Numbered from the stretch's first letter, positions 20,140 to 30,799 are shown. The stretch is 64,000 bases of DNA from Diplonema papillatum (GCA_030068145.1 JAPJBO010000266.1:1-64000), one strand, 5' to 3'. The notes: generated by a model from the sequence alone, not told the origin. Numbers and translations are program-made.

Positions 20140-21790
20140 CGTGTCAGCGACCGGTTTGCTGGGTCGAGAACTGTGAAGATGGGTGAATCTCCTCCTCTTC
20201 TTCTAGCGGCGGCGCGCGAGCTGGCTCGCGCCTGCTCTTTCGACCGCGTGTATGAGAAGTGCCAGGATGTCAGGCAGGTGTTCTTAATCCACTGATCAGT
20301 AACCCGCCTGGAGCAGCGCGAGTCATCGTTCTGGATCGCGGCATGCTTGACCACGTGTATCGCACGGTTGTCGGTGCGACGAGGGCGCACGAACGCGCCC
20401 TTCAAACGCGGCGGCGCGCGGCAATGTTCGCGGGCTCCGGTCTCTTTTGTGCCGTGGCCTACCGTCTTGGACGGGGTCCCGCTGGTCGCCGATGGAAACG
20501 ACCCGCGTCGTCTCGTCACGTCACCGTCGGTGACGTGACAGCGCGGCGCCGCCGCGAAGCCCCGCGGAGGGAGCGCTTGGATGGGGGGCCCTGGTGCACG
20601 TGAGTGACCGGTTGGATGGGTGGAGAACTGCGAAGCGCGGGTGAATCACCTCCTCCTCCTCTCCTGACCCGCAAGGCGTGGTGGCGCGAGGCAGGGTTCG
20701 CGGGGTTTCGGCCTTTTGCGTCGTGGTGTACCGTCTCGGATCGCGGAAAGCAGGGGGTCGGCTCACGCCTGCTTCGGCGCCGCCGCGAAGCTCCTCGGAG
20801 GCAGCTGCGCGTGAGCGACCGGATCTACGCGGCGGTGTTGGCCGTGACCTTGGCGAACGACGCGCGAACTCGTTGGACCAAGCTGCCACGATGAACGAGG
20901 AGCATGATCTCGCGAGCCTTATCCTGTAACAAGGATGCACGCTTTGCGAGCCTTCGTCACGTTTCGCAAAGCCTGCAGAGTTACCCCTCAACGCGGAAGG
21001 AGCCGCCGGCGGCGCGAAGCCGAGCGGGAGCCCTGCGGTCGTCGTCGGCGACGTGACGGTGAAGCTGCGGTGCGCGGCGCCGCCGCCAAGCTCCTCGGAG
21101 CGCTTGGATGGGGGCCCTGGGGCACGTGAGCGACCGGGTGGATGTGTGAAGAACTGTGAAGCGAGGGTGAATTCCCCCTCTCCTCCTCCTCCCACGAGGA
21201 CGTTCAAACCCGCAAAACGTGGTGAGTGTTCGCGGAGTTTCGACCTCTTCCTACCGTCTTGGATCGCGGAAAGCAGGCAGCGCGAGCTGGCTCACGCGCC
21301 GCCGCGAAGCTCCTCGGGGGCAGTGCCTGCGGGGTCCTGGTGCGCGTGAGCGACCGGATCTGCGCCACGGTGTTGGCCGGACCTTGAAGGCGAACGACGC
21401 GCGCGTGCCGCTGGTCGTCGACGCGAACCCGCCCGGGCCGGCCCGCGCGAAGCCGGGCGGGAGCCCGGCCGTCGTCGGCGACGTGACGGTGAAGCTGCGG
21501 TGCGCGGCGCCGTCGAAGCTGAGCGGCAGCAGCTTTTTGGGGCTCCTCGACGGAGCCGAAGTATAAGCCGCGGTGAACGGGTACATCGGTACATCGGCAC
21601 GCCCGCTGCACCGAGCCGCGCCGTGACAGTCGTGCTTGCGGGGGGCAGCCGCGTGTCCAGAGGCTGGGGGAGCACTTCGGAGAAGATCAGCGGCGAACAG
21701 CTGCGGGTGCGGGTCGCCGTCCGCCGCGCCGAAGGGACCGGTTTGGATGGGTAAACAAGGCGTTGTGAAGGCGGGTGAATCCTCCTGCGG
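20140..21790 (-). repeat. Decayed tandem array of the neighbouring gene's 3' half
   Basis: Four units begin near 20144, 20603, 21127 and 21735 with GTGAGCGACCGG and a GAACTGTGAAG-like phrase, then TGGATCGCGGAAAGCAGG and GCCGCCGCGAAGCTCCTCGG. They carry pieces of the minus-strand reading frame at 21872-22627: AHRSFTVTSPT recurs in three frames and QPLDTRLPPASTTVTARLG at about 21,600-21,680. The copy nearest the gene has an 8-bp repeat (GTACATCG doubled at 21578-21594) that breaks the frame. These look like non-functional partial duplicates. Confidence 0.7.
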
Positions 21791-21871
21791 CGTTCAAGCC
21801 TGCCAAACGGTTGGTGGCGTTTCGCGGCCTCGTGGCCTACCGTCTCGAAGCGCGGAGAGCAGGGGGCCGGC

Positions 21872-22627
21872 TCACGCCTGCTTCGGCGCCGCCGCGAAGC
21901 TCCTCGGGGGCAGTGCCTGCGGGGTCCTGGTGCGCGTGAGCGACCGGATCTGCGCCGCGGTGTTGGCCGGGACCTTGAAGGCGAACGACGCGCGCGTGCC
22001 GCTGGTCGTCGACGCGAACCCGCCCGGGCCGGCCCGCGCGGCGGCCGCCGCCGGCGGCGGCGCGAAGCCGAGCGGGAGCCCGGCCGTCGTCGTCGGCGAC
22101 GTGACGGTGAAGCTGCGGTGCGCGGCGCCGCCGAAGCCGAGCGGCAGCAGCTTTTTGGGGCTCCTCGCCGGCGCCGGCGCCGGCTGCGCCGACCCGTGCG
22201 CCGCCGCGTAGCTCGGCGGCCCCGGCGCCGGCGCCGCGCGCGCCGCCCTCGACTGGGCCGAAGTGTAAGCCGCGGTGAACGGGTACATCGGCACGCCCGC
22301 CGCGCCGAGCCGCGCCGTGACAGTCGTGCTTGCGGGGGGCAGCCGCGTGTCCAGAGGCTGGGGGAGCACTTCGGAGAAGATCAGCGGCGAACAGCTGCGG
22401 GTGCGGGTCGCCGTCTGCCGCGCGGACGGCTTCGCCTTCGGCGCCGGCGCCGTTACCCGCCGCACCTCGCGCCCGATCAGCTTCGTCTCGCCCTGCTCGT
22501 GGTCCTCGCTCAGCAGCGCCCGCTGCAGCCACTCGTCCTGCTCGAGCGCCAGCCGCACCTCCTTCTCCTCGCGCTCCACCGCCTCCGGCGTCGCGGCCGC
22601 CTTCTTCTTGTTGAACTCCAGCCGCAT
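21872..22627 (-). CDS. Unknown Ala/Pro/Ser-rich protein
   Basis: A 251-residue open frame starting MRLEFNKKKAAATPEAVE. The first 55 residues are charged and helical-looking (EREEKEVRLALEQDEW). The rest is low-complexity, rich in Ala, Pro and Ser, with blocks such as VLPQPLDTRLPPASTTV and SPKKLLPLGFGG. I recognise no family. Support for a real gene: the frame is preserved here but broken in the tandem partial copies downstream, it shares the strand of all neighbours, and a GTGTTTCCGGCG motif seen upstream of other genes lies at 22727-22738. Against it: such GC-rich DNA produces long open frames by chance. The two possibilities are about equally likely on sequence alone. Confidence 0.45.
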   Translation of the reverse strand: MRLEFNKKKAAATPEAVEREEKEVRLALEQDEWLQRALLSEDHEQGETKLIGREVRRVTAPAPKAKPSARQTATRTRSCSPLIFSEVLPQPLDTRLPPASTTVTARLGAAGVPMYPFTAAYTSAQSRAARAAPAPGPPSYAAAHGSAQPAPAPARSPKKLLPLGFGGAAHRSFTVTSPTTTAGLPLGFAPPPAAAAARAGPGGFASTTSGTRASFAFKVPANTAAQIRSLTRTRTPQALPPRSFAAAPKQA

Positions 22628-22873
22628 CGCTGACGGGGAGTTGACGCGCTACCGCCAGGCGACGCCCCCGATCGATGTGCGGGGCGGACGCTCTTTTTCC
22701 CTCCCGCGTCCTTCCTACTCGTGTTGTGTTTCCGGCGTTTTCTTTTTCGGATGGGTGCGCGAACGTTTCTTATCCCCTCCACACCTATAATATTATCGGG
22801 GTTTCGTTGATTTGTGCGCTGGTTGCCGAAACGAAACGTGACCCGTTGGGAAGGGAGCAGCGTTCCAACGTTC

Positions 22874-23040
22874 TTCACCCTTTGTTGAACGCCTACACCC
22901 GCCACTGAACCCAGATTTACCTGTGTTTCGTGCGGGCTACAGCACATTTACCTCCTCGGATCTTTCGCAGCTGGTAGCCTCCTCAAGTATTTCCTACAAA
23001 GCAGGTGCTTATACAAAAACTTGCCCTCTAAAAAACGTAT
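22874..23040 (+). repeat. Dispersed SINE-like repeat, copy 1
   Basis: Shares CCGCCACTGAACCCAGATTT, GGGCTACAGCACATTTACCT and AAGTATTTCCTACAAAGCAG, then GGTGCTTATACAAAAA, with 53085-53205 and 62465-62640, all in the same orientation. The A-rich end suggests retroposition, but I see no Pol III boxes. Confidence 0.7.
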
Positions 23041-23670
23041 CCGCTTGAACTTGCCGGTTGATGGTTCCGTCTCAGTTGCTATCCTGCTGGCTGGTTGTCC
23101 CATCACAACAGAAAGACGCGCATGTGCGTCGATGTGACTGCTCGCACGACCACAGGGCGGGGGATTGTACTTTCCTAATACTAACAATCTTGCGGGTTGC
23201 CCTTCAATGTATTGTGCAGGCTAAAAAGACGTAGGCAGCGTGTTTGGTGGTTGACCAGAATTCCTTACCTGAAAATAAACAGGGTAAATACAAGTGGGAA
23301 AACGATCACCCGGCACGCACAAACCAGCAGTACGCGGACGCACGCTAAACCTTGCGATCCATCCGAACTTTTAAACAGCAGGGCCTGGGAACCTACGGCA
23401 TGACCATTGGTTTCACGAAGATTCAAGAACGCGTTTTTGGTCCCGAATTTCTAGCAGAAGACCATACAAACAACGCTCAAAAACGGGAAATGGAGATTTG
23501 AGATGGAATCCGCCCTGGATAACGCGTCCGGATGGAAGGGCTGGCAGTGAGAAGGCCCGCAGGAGCAAGGATTGCGCACATGGAAAGTTGCCCGCCGGGC
23601 GGACGCGCAGGAGGCCTCCATTGCAGAGGCAGTGCAGAACCGGCACACACACGCACAGTCTCGAAGACTT
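23041..23670. other. Intergenic region with a short inverted dispersed repeat
   Basis: Positions 23170-23236 (CTTGCGGGTTGCCCTTCAAT and neighbours) recur inverted at 32083-32140. Otherwise nothing recognised. Confidence 0.5.
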
Positions 23671-25047
23671 CTAGCGGGTGACCGGACCGACAGGCAGGGA
23701 CCCGCTCGTGCCGGGCTCAGTCGGGTGAGGCATCTGCGAGTAGCGCCCTGTCCGCGAGAAGTGGGACTGGAAGAAGCCGTCGACCTGGCGGAACTGCCCC
23801 GCGTAGTTCTTCTGGTGACTCATCCACGGAGGTTGCGTTCCCTTGGGTAGGTACGGTCTTTCAGACTTGTCCTGCGGCGCCCTGTGCGAGAAGGTGAAGT
23901 CCGGCCGCTGGTAGGTGTGCTCCTCGAAGTCGTACCAATGGTCGATCTCGCTCTTCTTCGCCATGCGCATGCTCCCGTCTGGCTGCCGAACTACGAATCG
24001 TCGCCGTTTCGGGTTCTCGGGGCGCAAGTCGTGGGTCCAGTACTTGTTGCCGACGTTGTTGCTCATCTCCGCGAACACCCAATTCGTGTCTGTCTTCGTG
24101 GACTTTGTGTACGCCTCTGACAGCCACGGGGTCTCCGTATCAATCTGGTGCACCGGCTGCAGATGCTTCGACAGGTCGTTGAGGTCCGGGTACGCGTCGT
24201 TGAAGTACTCGTAGTTGTCGCCCCAGAAGTCCTTGCGGTCCTCTTCGGTTTCGAGGAAGCGGTATGGGTCGTCGACTTCGTTGATGTGCGTGTACGACGC
24301 CTCCCTCTTCTTCAGGTATTCTCGGAACAGCTTTTTGTCGCCGATGAAGCTCGTCTTCGGCTTCAGCGTCCACAGCGGCTGCAGAGCCCCGAGGCTCTTG
24401 TTCATCTCAAGATTCTCGTGCATGAAGAGCCGATTGCGCAGGTTTCGGTCAGGTTCGATGCCTTGCTCGTAGGCGGCGAGTTCGGACTGCCTGCAGATGG
24501 TCTCCTTGCAGTCTTGCAGCGTCAGGCCGTACATGCGAGCCAACCGCTCGGGCGGCCATCGTTCGGGGGACCGCGCGTAGAGTTGGTAGATTTCGGGGCC
24601 GCACTTTTGCATCACCATTTTGTCGGCCAGGACTTTGTCCTGCAGCTCCTCCTTCGCGATGTGCGCCAGCTTCGGGGGCAGGTCCCGGAACGGGTCCATC
24701 AGGTCCCTAATGTTCGCCGCTTCTCGGCTGAACTTCGCGAGCCGGTTCATGACGGCTATCTCCTTGAACACGGCCTCGCGCTCGCCCTCTTCTCGGATCC
24801 GGTCGACCAGCCCCTGCGGGTCCTCCCTGTACCAGTACAGCATGTGAAGGTAGTAATCCTCCTTGCTGAAGTCGGCGCCCTTCGCGACGTCGCCGATCTT
24901 GACCGTGAGGATCTTGTCCAGGAGGCGGTCCTTGATCATCATTTGCTCGTCGGCGTCGAGCATTTTGGTTCCTGTTGGACGTTGGTTTGTGTGCCTCGGT
25001 GGCATTCGATACAAATGACTGCGTAACAATCCACCCGCACAATACAC
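23671..25047 (-). CDS. Probable mitochondrial protein, possibly a mitoribosomal subunit
   Basis: A 458-residue intronless protein. The first 28 residues (MYCAGGLLRSHLYR, then a Pro/Arg/Thr stretch) are basic with no acidic residues, suggesting a mitochondrial presequence; later candidate starts are at 25005 and 24963. The body is charged and helical. Residues around 160-180 read YARSPERWPPERLARMYGL then TLQDCKETI, resembling the helix-turn-helix-like segment of mitochondrial small-subunit or Bot1/EMR1-type regulator proteins, where PERW precedes a 'LA..YG' helix. The Tyr/Trp/Asp-rich C-terminal half (KDFWGDNYEYFNDAYPD, HWYDFEEHTYQRPDF) is what I would expect of a complex-bound subunit. Assignment to the mitoribosome is inference from these features only. 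The next gene upstream is on the same strand about 0.5 kb away. Confidence 0.7.
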   Translation of the reverse strand: MYCAGGLLRSHLYRMPPRHTNQRPTGTKMLDADEQMMIKDRLLDKILTVKIGDVAKGADFSKEDYYLHMLYWYREDPQGLVDRIREEGEREAVFKEIAVMNRLAKFSREAANIRDLMDPFRDLPPKLAHIAKEELQDKVLADKMVMQKCGPEIYQLYARSPERWPPERLARMYGLTLQDCKETICRQSELAAYEQGIEPDRNLRNRLFMHENLEMNKSLGALQPLWTLKPKTSFIGDKKLFREYLKKREASYTHINEVDDPYRFLETEEDRKDFWGDNYEYFNDAYPDLNDLSKHLQPVHQIDTETPWLSEAYTKSTKTDTNWVFAEMSNNVGNKYWTHDLRPENPKRRRFVVRQPDGSMRMAKKSEIDHWYDFEEHTYQRPDFTFSHRAPQDKSERPYLPKGTQPPWMSHQKNYAGQFRQVDGFFQSHFSRTGRYSQMPHPTEPGTSGSLPVGPVTR

Positions 25048-25548
25048 CGGTCCCAGGATCGAGAATGCTCAAGCGATCCGCCCATAGTTGGCGGAGTACG
25101 CGGTAACACAAAGCCACGCGTGCGTGGCGCGAGCCTAGATGGAGCGTGGATGATCGCGAGTCTTAAAAGTGGTGTGTACAGTCGTTGAACAGTACTGTTG
25201 CAGTGCTAATTCGTTCGTGCTACAGTGCACTCCCATGCGAGAATGGCACCGCGTTTGTGCACTGTCACTTCTTCTGCCGACAGTGCTCAGAACACAAACG
25301 CACTAATGATAACAAGTCACACACCTTTCCATGTCGCTCGGAGCATGTCAACCACGCTCTTGTCGTCCGACGAAAGCGACTTGTGGTCCGGCAGCAGAAG
25401 GCGGTCGTCATAACGTGGCACCCTGACGGAGGAAGGGAGGAAGGTTGCGTTCAAAAACATCCCAACACACAGAACCACAAAGGAAAAGAGAGAGAGAGAG
25501 ACGAGTTAGAGTGCAGGGACCATCTCTCCGGGGAGTTTCCGGTCTCGT

Positions 25549-25615
25549 CACTTCTCTTCGCGCTGCTACGGCGGGCGTAAGTCGCTCCGGAGGCGCGCTG
25601 CAGGTTGCGGCTCTG
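25549..25615 (+). repeat. Dispersed patch also found at the duplication junction
   Basis: TAAGTCGCTCCGGAGGCGCG and GCTGCAGGTTGCGGCTCTG, with the preceding CACTTCTCTTCG, recur at 41462-41527. The sequence just upstream (GTGCAGGGACCATC and GGTCTC) also recurs at 51755-51795. The 3' end of the adjacent minus-strand reading frame overlaps this repeat. Confidence 0.75.
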
Positions 25616-26108
25616 AGCTCGTCTCGCGGGGGATCGCCGCCTTGTAACGCTGCGGGCCCTCTTCTTTCTCACGACTGCGCGGCCTACGGCGGCGGCTACC
25701 ACCTTGATGGGAAACTTCAGCTTCCATTGGGGCTTCCAGGAAAATAACCACATACATCGCGTATTCGTGAGTCTTCTTCACCCACCGGGCGTACGAGTTC
25801 ATCCAGTAGGGGCGGACGCGCACGAGCTTCTTGAGCTGCCCGGCGTCTACTGGGAAAAGGAGCTCCCACAGGTCGTCCTCTTCGCCGGCACGCCACTCTT
25901 CGTTCTGCAGGCGGAAGAGCCGCGTGTCGAACTTGCTGCGGGCCACTTCGGCGTCCCCCGGGATGCCCCACTCGTCGGTGCTCCGCTTTTCGAGCGGCAC
26001 GAACGACGCGAACGGCTGCATGTTCTGCGCCGCGCATCGCGCCTGCGCCTGCAGCGCGTGCCGCGCTCGGTTGCCGCGCGCGTGGTGCATTCGGAGCCCG
26101 GTTTCCAT
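25566..26108 (-). CDS. Unknown 180-residue protein
   Basis: The reading frame starts METGLRMHHARGNRARH. The N-terminus is basic with no acidic residue after position 2 for about 40 residues and could be a mitochondrial presequence. The middle (RSTDEWGIPGDAEVARSKFD, DLWELLFPVDAGQLKKLVRV) looks like a folded protein. Next is WMNSYARWVKKTHEYAMYVV, possibly a short membrane-associated helix. The last 50 residues are Arg/Pro/Ser-rich and overlap a dispersed repeat, so the true C-terminus may be shorter. No family recognised. It lies about 0.5 kb from the probable mitochondrial protein gene on the same strand. Confidence 0.5.
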   Translation of the reverse strand: METGLRMHHARGNRARHALQAQARCAAQNMQPFASFVPLEKRSTDEWGIPGDAEVARSKFDTRLFRLQNEEWRAGEEDDLWELLFPVDAGQLKKLVRVRPYWMNSYARWVKKTHEYAMYVVIFLEAPMEAEVSHQGGSRRRRPRSREKEEGPQRYKAAIPRETSSEPQPAARLRSDLRPP

Positions 26109-26214
26109 GCTCCTCCCCCCGCCCCGCACCCACCGAATCAACCCTCCACCGTCTCCACCCACCCCGATCTGCGGCGTGTTGGTAAGACAAGACCGCGGGT
26201 ATCCAGCAGAAAGA

Positions 26215-26278
26215 GGGAAAGAGAGAGAGAGTGTGTGTGAGTGTGGATGTGTGATTGAGAGAGAGAGAGAGAGAGAGA
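26215..26278 (+). repeat. GA/GT microsatellite
   Basis: Alternating GA and GT dinucleotide runs upstream of the gene at 25566-26108. Confidence 0.9.
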
Positions 26279-26859
26279 CCGGGGTGTGGAATTCAATGAT
26301 GGGTACCCGACAACGCGGAGTATCGTCCGGTGTGATCTGAGGAATTGGAACGACATTCACCGGCCCGTAAATTCTCCCGCAACGCAACAAGAGCCCCGGG
26401 GTTTTGTGTGTGGGTGTGCGGGTGGGCATACGGCCGGTGCAGGACCTGGCGCACGGTGAACGAGCTAAAGGACAGCCTGTTTGCCTAGCGCGAGGGAGAT
26501 ATGCTCGTGTGCGGCCGTCAAGATGAGGCATCGGGGCGACAAGTGCAGCAGAAGAGCGAAGCGGGTGGAAGCAAATGAAGGGTTTCCCGAGGGAACGGAA
26601 TGTTCCGCCTGCCGTTCACGAGAAAAGGCAAGGCGGGGGGAGCAGCGGCACGGTGTTAGGACGTGCGAATTCGAGACAAGGTACAAGGCGCTCAGCCAGC
26701 ACACCGAGCCAAATATTTGCATCGGTTTGCGCTTGTCATCCAAAGGTAACCACCAATCACTGGGTGGCCGGCTGCAGGTACACCTACAGCAACTTTCTTA
26801 TCTGACGTTTGCTTTCTCTAGCTGAGAAACAATACTTGGATTCGGGCGCTGAAACGAAG

Positions 26860-26968
26860 TTCCCTCCCCAGCTCTATCTTGCAGCCAATCGTAGCAACGA
26901 CGGGCGGTGTGTACGAATGACAGGGACGTAATCAGTGCAAGCTGATTACTTGCGCCTGACTAGGCATG
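26860..26968 (-). rRNA. SSU rRNA 3'-region relic
   Basis: On the minus strand: ATGCCTAGTCAGGCGCAAGT, AATCAGCTTGCACTGATTAC and GTCCCTGTCATTC, then GTACACACCGCCCGTCG and TTGCTACGATTGGCTG. This is the universal decoding-site end of SSU rRNA. Bases after CGATTGGCTG also align with the second relic at 54264-54415, so both derive from one genome's rRNA. The boundaries are abrupt and no rRNA continues on either side. Confidence 0.9.
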
Positions 26969-27030
26969 GCAGGGTGATCGACGGCTGAGTAAATCAGCGT
27001 GTGACAGAGATCCGACGGGAACGACTCTCT

Positions 27031-27786
27031 TCAGATTCTGGACCGCTGCCCCACGACACTCAGCATGCGCCTGACGGTGTCTTCCGACGCGCTGTTGTAG
27101 CCGTCGCCGCTGTCGGACGAGCCCATCGGGATCGACTCGTACGCGGCGGGCACCCTGGTCTTCGCACTGAAGTGCAGGTGGTCCACCCCGGCTGCCATCA
27201 GCTCGAGCGCGTTGTCCGGCGAGACCCCCGATCCGGCCATCACGCACATGCGCCGGCAGCAGAGTTTGACCGCAGCCGCGATGTTCGAGCGGCCGTCGAT
27301 GGCCCGCGCGCAGCCTCCGCTGGTGAGGAGGTAGTCGCAGCCCGCCGAGAGGACGCTCTCGACCGCCGGCAGGTAGTCGGCAGCCACGTCCACGGCACGG
27401 TGGAACGTCACTTTGAGAGGCCGGCACGCCGCGACAAAGCGGGCAGTCGCCGCTGCATCGACGACGCGGTCCTGCGTGAGGAACCCGAGCACGAACCCGG
27501 CCACGGATCGCAGGCGCAGGCCTTTGACCGCCGCAATGTCGGCTTCCATCGCAGCCTGCTCTTCGGCGCTGTACACGAAGTCGCCGCCTCGCGGGCGGAC
27601 CATCACGTACTGGACACTCGACGGGTTCAGCTTCCGGATCAGCGCGTCGACGCCGCGAACGAACCCGATGCTCGGGGTCAGGCCGCCCTCCGCAAGGGAC
27701 GCGCACGTCTCCAAACGCTGCGCGCCTCCTCGCAGGGCGGCGGCTGCCGCGTGAAGACAGTCGATGCACACCTCTATCGTGGCCAT
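27031..27786 (-). CDS. cutC: CutC-family copper homeostasis protein
   Basis: A 251-residue protein matching the single-domain TIM-barrel CutC family in length and order. Recognised blocks: MATIEVCIDCLHAAAAALRG at the start (family: EVCxDSxxSAxxAxxGGA), RLETCASLAEGGLTPSIGF, VMVRPRGGDFVYSAEEQAAM, FVLGFLTQDRVVD, KVTFHRAVDVAADYLPAVES, GCDYLLTSGG, and MAGSGVSPDN with VDHLHFSAKTRVP near the end. CutC is linked to copper tolerance in bacteria and binds Cu(I) in animals; its catalytic role is uncertain. Unusually Cys-rich stretches (CCRRMCV) could bear on metal binding. The start is the ATG aligning with family N-termini; an upstream in-frame extension is hydrophobic but non-conserved. No introns. 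Confidence 0.92.
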   Translation of the reverse strand: MATIEVCIDCLHAAAAALRGGAQRLETCASLAEGGLTPSIGFVRGVDALIRKLNPSSVQYVMVRPRGGDFVYSAEEQAAMEADIAAVKGLRLRSVAGFVLGFLTQDRVVDAAATARFVAACRPLKVTFHRAVDVAADYLPAVESVLSAGCDYLLTSGGCARAIDGRSNIAAAVKLCCRRMCVMAGSGVSPDNALELMAAGVDHLHFSAKTRVPAAYESIPMGSSDSGDGYNSASEDTVRRMLSVVGQRSRI

Positions 27787-27960
27787 GGTTTGGCAGGGGG
27801 GACGGTGGAGGGCGGCTGTTTCAGAAGGGTGGTAGGGAGCTCGGCGGCAGTTGGAAGACGGGCTCACACTCGCAGTCGATGGGGCCAAGAGGAAAATGAA
27901 GACCGTGTACGCGGCGTAATAAAAAACCCCAGTGTACGGAGCCCTGGACTCTGCGTACAC

Positions 27961-28996
27961 CCCACTTATTTTTATGCCGAAATTTGGCGCGTAGACCTTT
28001 CAACAGCTGAGGTCGGTAAGTTTTTCGTATCGTCGAACTGTGGGGGAGCACAAGGAAGGTCGTCGTCGACGATTTCCTCGAATCGAAGAGACTCTTCACG
28101 TAAGTACGCCTGAACGTCTTTTACCGCAATCACTCCTTCGTCTTCCGATAGTTAACGCGAGGATTCATTAGGCGCGCAACTGTTTCCACTCGAATATTTT
28201 GGTTGGCCGTAGCGGCCCATTTTAGTGTGTGCACAGCGCCGAGAGTGTGCGCATAACAGACTCTCGGGTGTGGCGCGCGCACAGAGGCCCGCAAAGGGTG
28301 AACGCAAAGGAAGATAGATTGGTCGCCAAACCAAAACGTTGGGATCAATCGCTGAGGGGGCGAAAGGACTCGAGTGAGGAGTCCTCTCACCATCCCCAAG
28401 GCAGAGCGAGGCTAGCCAGGGGTCGTGGAGACGTTACCATTTCATGTACAGAAGTGGACGGCGGCGAGACACGACAACGGGAGGAAGAGGAAAGGTGGGG
28501 GGGAAGGTGTCTGGCATCAGCCCGGCATCGCTGCCCACACAATGGGTCGAACAGCAATGACTAACGCCGCACCGCCCTTGCGAACGCGGGAGGTTCTTCT
28601 TTTCTCACGCCAACTAGTTGTCGGTACTGAAACAAATGTAGTTTTGTTTTTGGCAGCGTACTACACGCACCTTAACCCCTGAGTTGTCCCGTTAGTGCGC
28701 GCGTGGGCCTTTGAAGCGTGGATGATGCCTCTCGCGCTGCTCATGCCAAAGCGCCGCCGCTCGGGTTGAGGAGTTGCGGTATCCGGCGTGGATCAGGGCC
28801 AGGGAGGCTGTTCGGAGGGGCCAGTGCACACGAACGAACTACGTACGGATCGTGGCGAGCATTTTCCCTGGGATAGGCCAAACCGAAGCATTCCGCAGGG
28901 CCGCGCTCGGACGCAGGAAGTGAGCAATCAGGATGCGTATAAGTCGATCTTTGAGAGCGTGAGCCCCTCCGAAGAAAGGTCCATCACACTAAGCGA
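27961..28996. other. Intergenic region, nothing recognised
   Basis: Between CutC and the RCC1-like gene. Plus-strand open frames have no recognisable motif. Confidence 0.4.
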
Positions 28997-30799
28997 TCAG
29001 GATGCGGCTTCTATGCGACCGCCCCGCTCGCTGTTGCCGAAAGCGTACATGTTCGAGCTCCGGTCGACGACGACGACTGCGTGCTCGCCGAAGGTGACGT
29101 GCGCCACGTTCTGGATCGGCGGCTCCGGCGTTTTGCCACCGTGCTTCTGCGAGCCCCACGTTATCAGCGTCCGCTCGCTGCCGTACACCGCCGCGAACAC
29201 GCGGGGCCCGGCCCACAGCTCCTTGACGTCGCGCACGTCTGGGCAGTTTTTACCGCCGTATTCGGTGTCGCCCCACGAGGCTATGGTGCCGTCCTGTTGG
29301 AGGGTTGCGGGTTCAATTACGGTGGCTCGGGGAGATGTGCGCAGCTATTGCATTCTTGTGTTTTTCCCGACGTGCTGTCTGTTGGATCAGGTTCCATCCA
29401 TTTATGATGTCGTCGTTGCTTGTGATGACAAGTACTGCTTTACGTTTTTTGTGCCGACGGTGACATCACTTTGTCGGTGTGTGAAATCCAATACGAAACA
29501 CAGGTTAATCTGGGTTTGTTGGCTAAGCGTTAGAAAGCAGGAACTTGTGTTTCGTTAGATACAGCACCTTCCTTTCCCCCCTTTGAGATTTGGACTCGCT
29601 GTGATCCCTTTGCGACGCTCGAGTGTAAACAAACAACCCAATACCTCGCAAAGCGCGACGAAGGCGAAATGACCGCCAACGACCTCGTTGACTCTTCTCC
29701 CGTCGAGCGCTCGCTCGGCGGCCGCTTGGTCGCCGCCGAAGCTCGCCGAGCCCCAGACGAGGACCCGCTTGTCCTTGGTCACGGCCGCGAAGGCGGACCG
29801 CGTCGCGGCGACGGCGGCGACGGCGCCGGGCCGGCTGCGCGCCGCGACCGCCGGCACCTGCAGCGGCGCGGCCTGCGCGAACGGGTGCAGCGCCGGCAGG
29901 TGCTGCCCCGGGTCGCCGCCCTTGTCCGGCGAGCCCCACGCGAAGCAGAACCCGTCCTCGGTCAGCGCGGCGAACGCCTGCGCCGTAGCCACCACCGCGT
30001 GCACCCGCGTGACCGCCGGCAGCAGCGGCAGCCCGGTCAGCCCGACGCAACCCCTCCCGTGGTCGGCCGCGCCGCCGGCCGTCCGACTCCCCCACGGAAC
30101 CACGGTCCCATCCTGCCGGAGCGCCGCGAATGCTTCCGCTGTGGCGTACAGGTGCACCACGTTGTGCATGCTCGACGGAGCCATGTCCTCGTCCGGTCCC
30201 ACCACGAACACCTTCCCGTCCTGCGTCATGCACGCGTCGGCGTAAGCCGTGCTGACCATCTCGACCACTTTGTTCCCGGGTTCCACCCGCAGCTTCGCCG
30301 TTCCCCATTCGCCGAAGAGCACGCCGACTCCGTCGTCGCCCTGCACCAACACGCTTCTGCGTGTGGCTGCGATGTGGCTGAACTGGCGGCGCGTGACGCT
30401 TCCGTCGAGCAGGCTCAGCGGCTGCGCGAGGGAGCCGCCCCATGCGACGAGGTTGCCGCCGGTGCCCGCCGAGGTGAGGGCTGCGAAGCCGGTGTCGGTC
30501 GCGACGACTGCGGCGACCGTCAGGTCGAGGGGCTGGTGGGACGCCTTCTCCAGCTCTTTCGGCAGGATCCCGCCGGCCTCCGGGGCGCCCCAGCAGCGGA
30601 CCAGCCCGTCGCCGGTGACGACCGCGAAGGCCGAGCCGGCGGCCGCGACGGCCGTGCCCTGCGGGCCGTGCCGCCGAAGCGGCGCTACCGAGACCTTCGC
30701 CGCCCTCTTCTTCAAGCACTGCCAGCACGCCCCGCACACGGCGGCGCCCGCGACGGCGCCGGCGATGGCGCCCCGGCTGCAGATGGCCGCGTCCGACAT
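28997..30799 (-). CDS. RCC1-repeat protein with N-terminal membrane anchor (two exons)
   Basis: Exon 1 is 30799-29645 and exon 2 is 29293-28997, giving 483 residues. The splice joins ...FAFVALCE to DGTIASWGD, restoring an RCC1 repeat across the boundary. The donor is GTATTG and the acceptor follows CCTCCAACAG. The N-terminus (MSDAAICSRGAIAGAVAGAAV, then CGACWQCLKKRAAK) looks like a signal anchor followed by basic residues. The rest is at least six RCC1-type repeats of the form 'FAALTEDGFCFAWGSPDKGG', and the last repeat keeps the pattern (TLITWGSQKHGGK). Such propellers mediate protein or small-GTPase binding. Membrane-anchored protist RCC1 proteins are common but mostly uncharacterised, and I infer no exchange-factor activity. 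Partial copies of the 5' end lie just upstream. Confidence 0.85.

Noticed and set aside
20604..22790. Several long plus-strand open frames
   Set aside because: GC-rich antisense shadows of the minus-strand Ala/Pro-rich frame and its partial copies; no family resemblance.
27001..28113. 370-codon plus-strand frame
   Set aside because: Antisense of CutC; the CutC reading matches a known family along its whole length.
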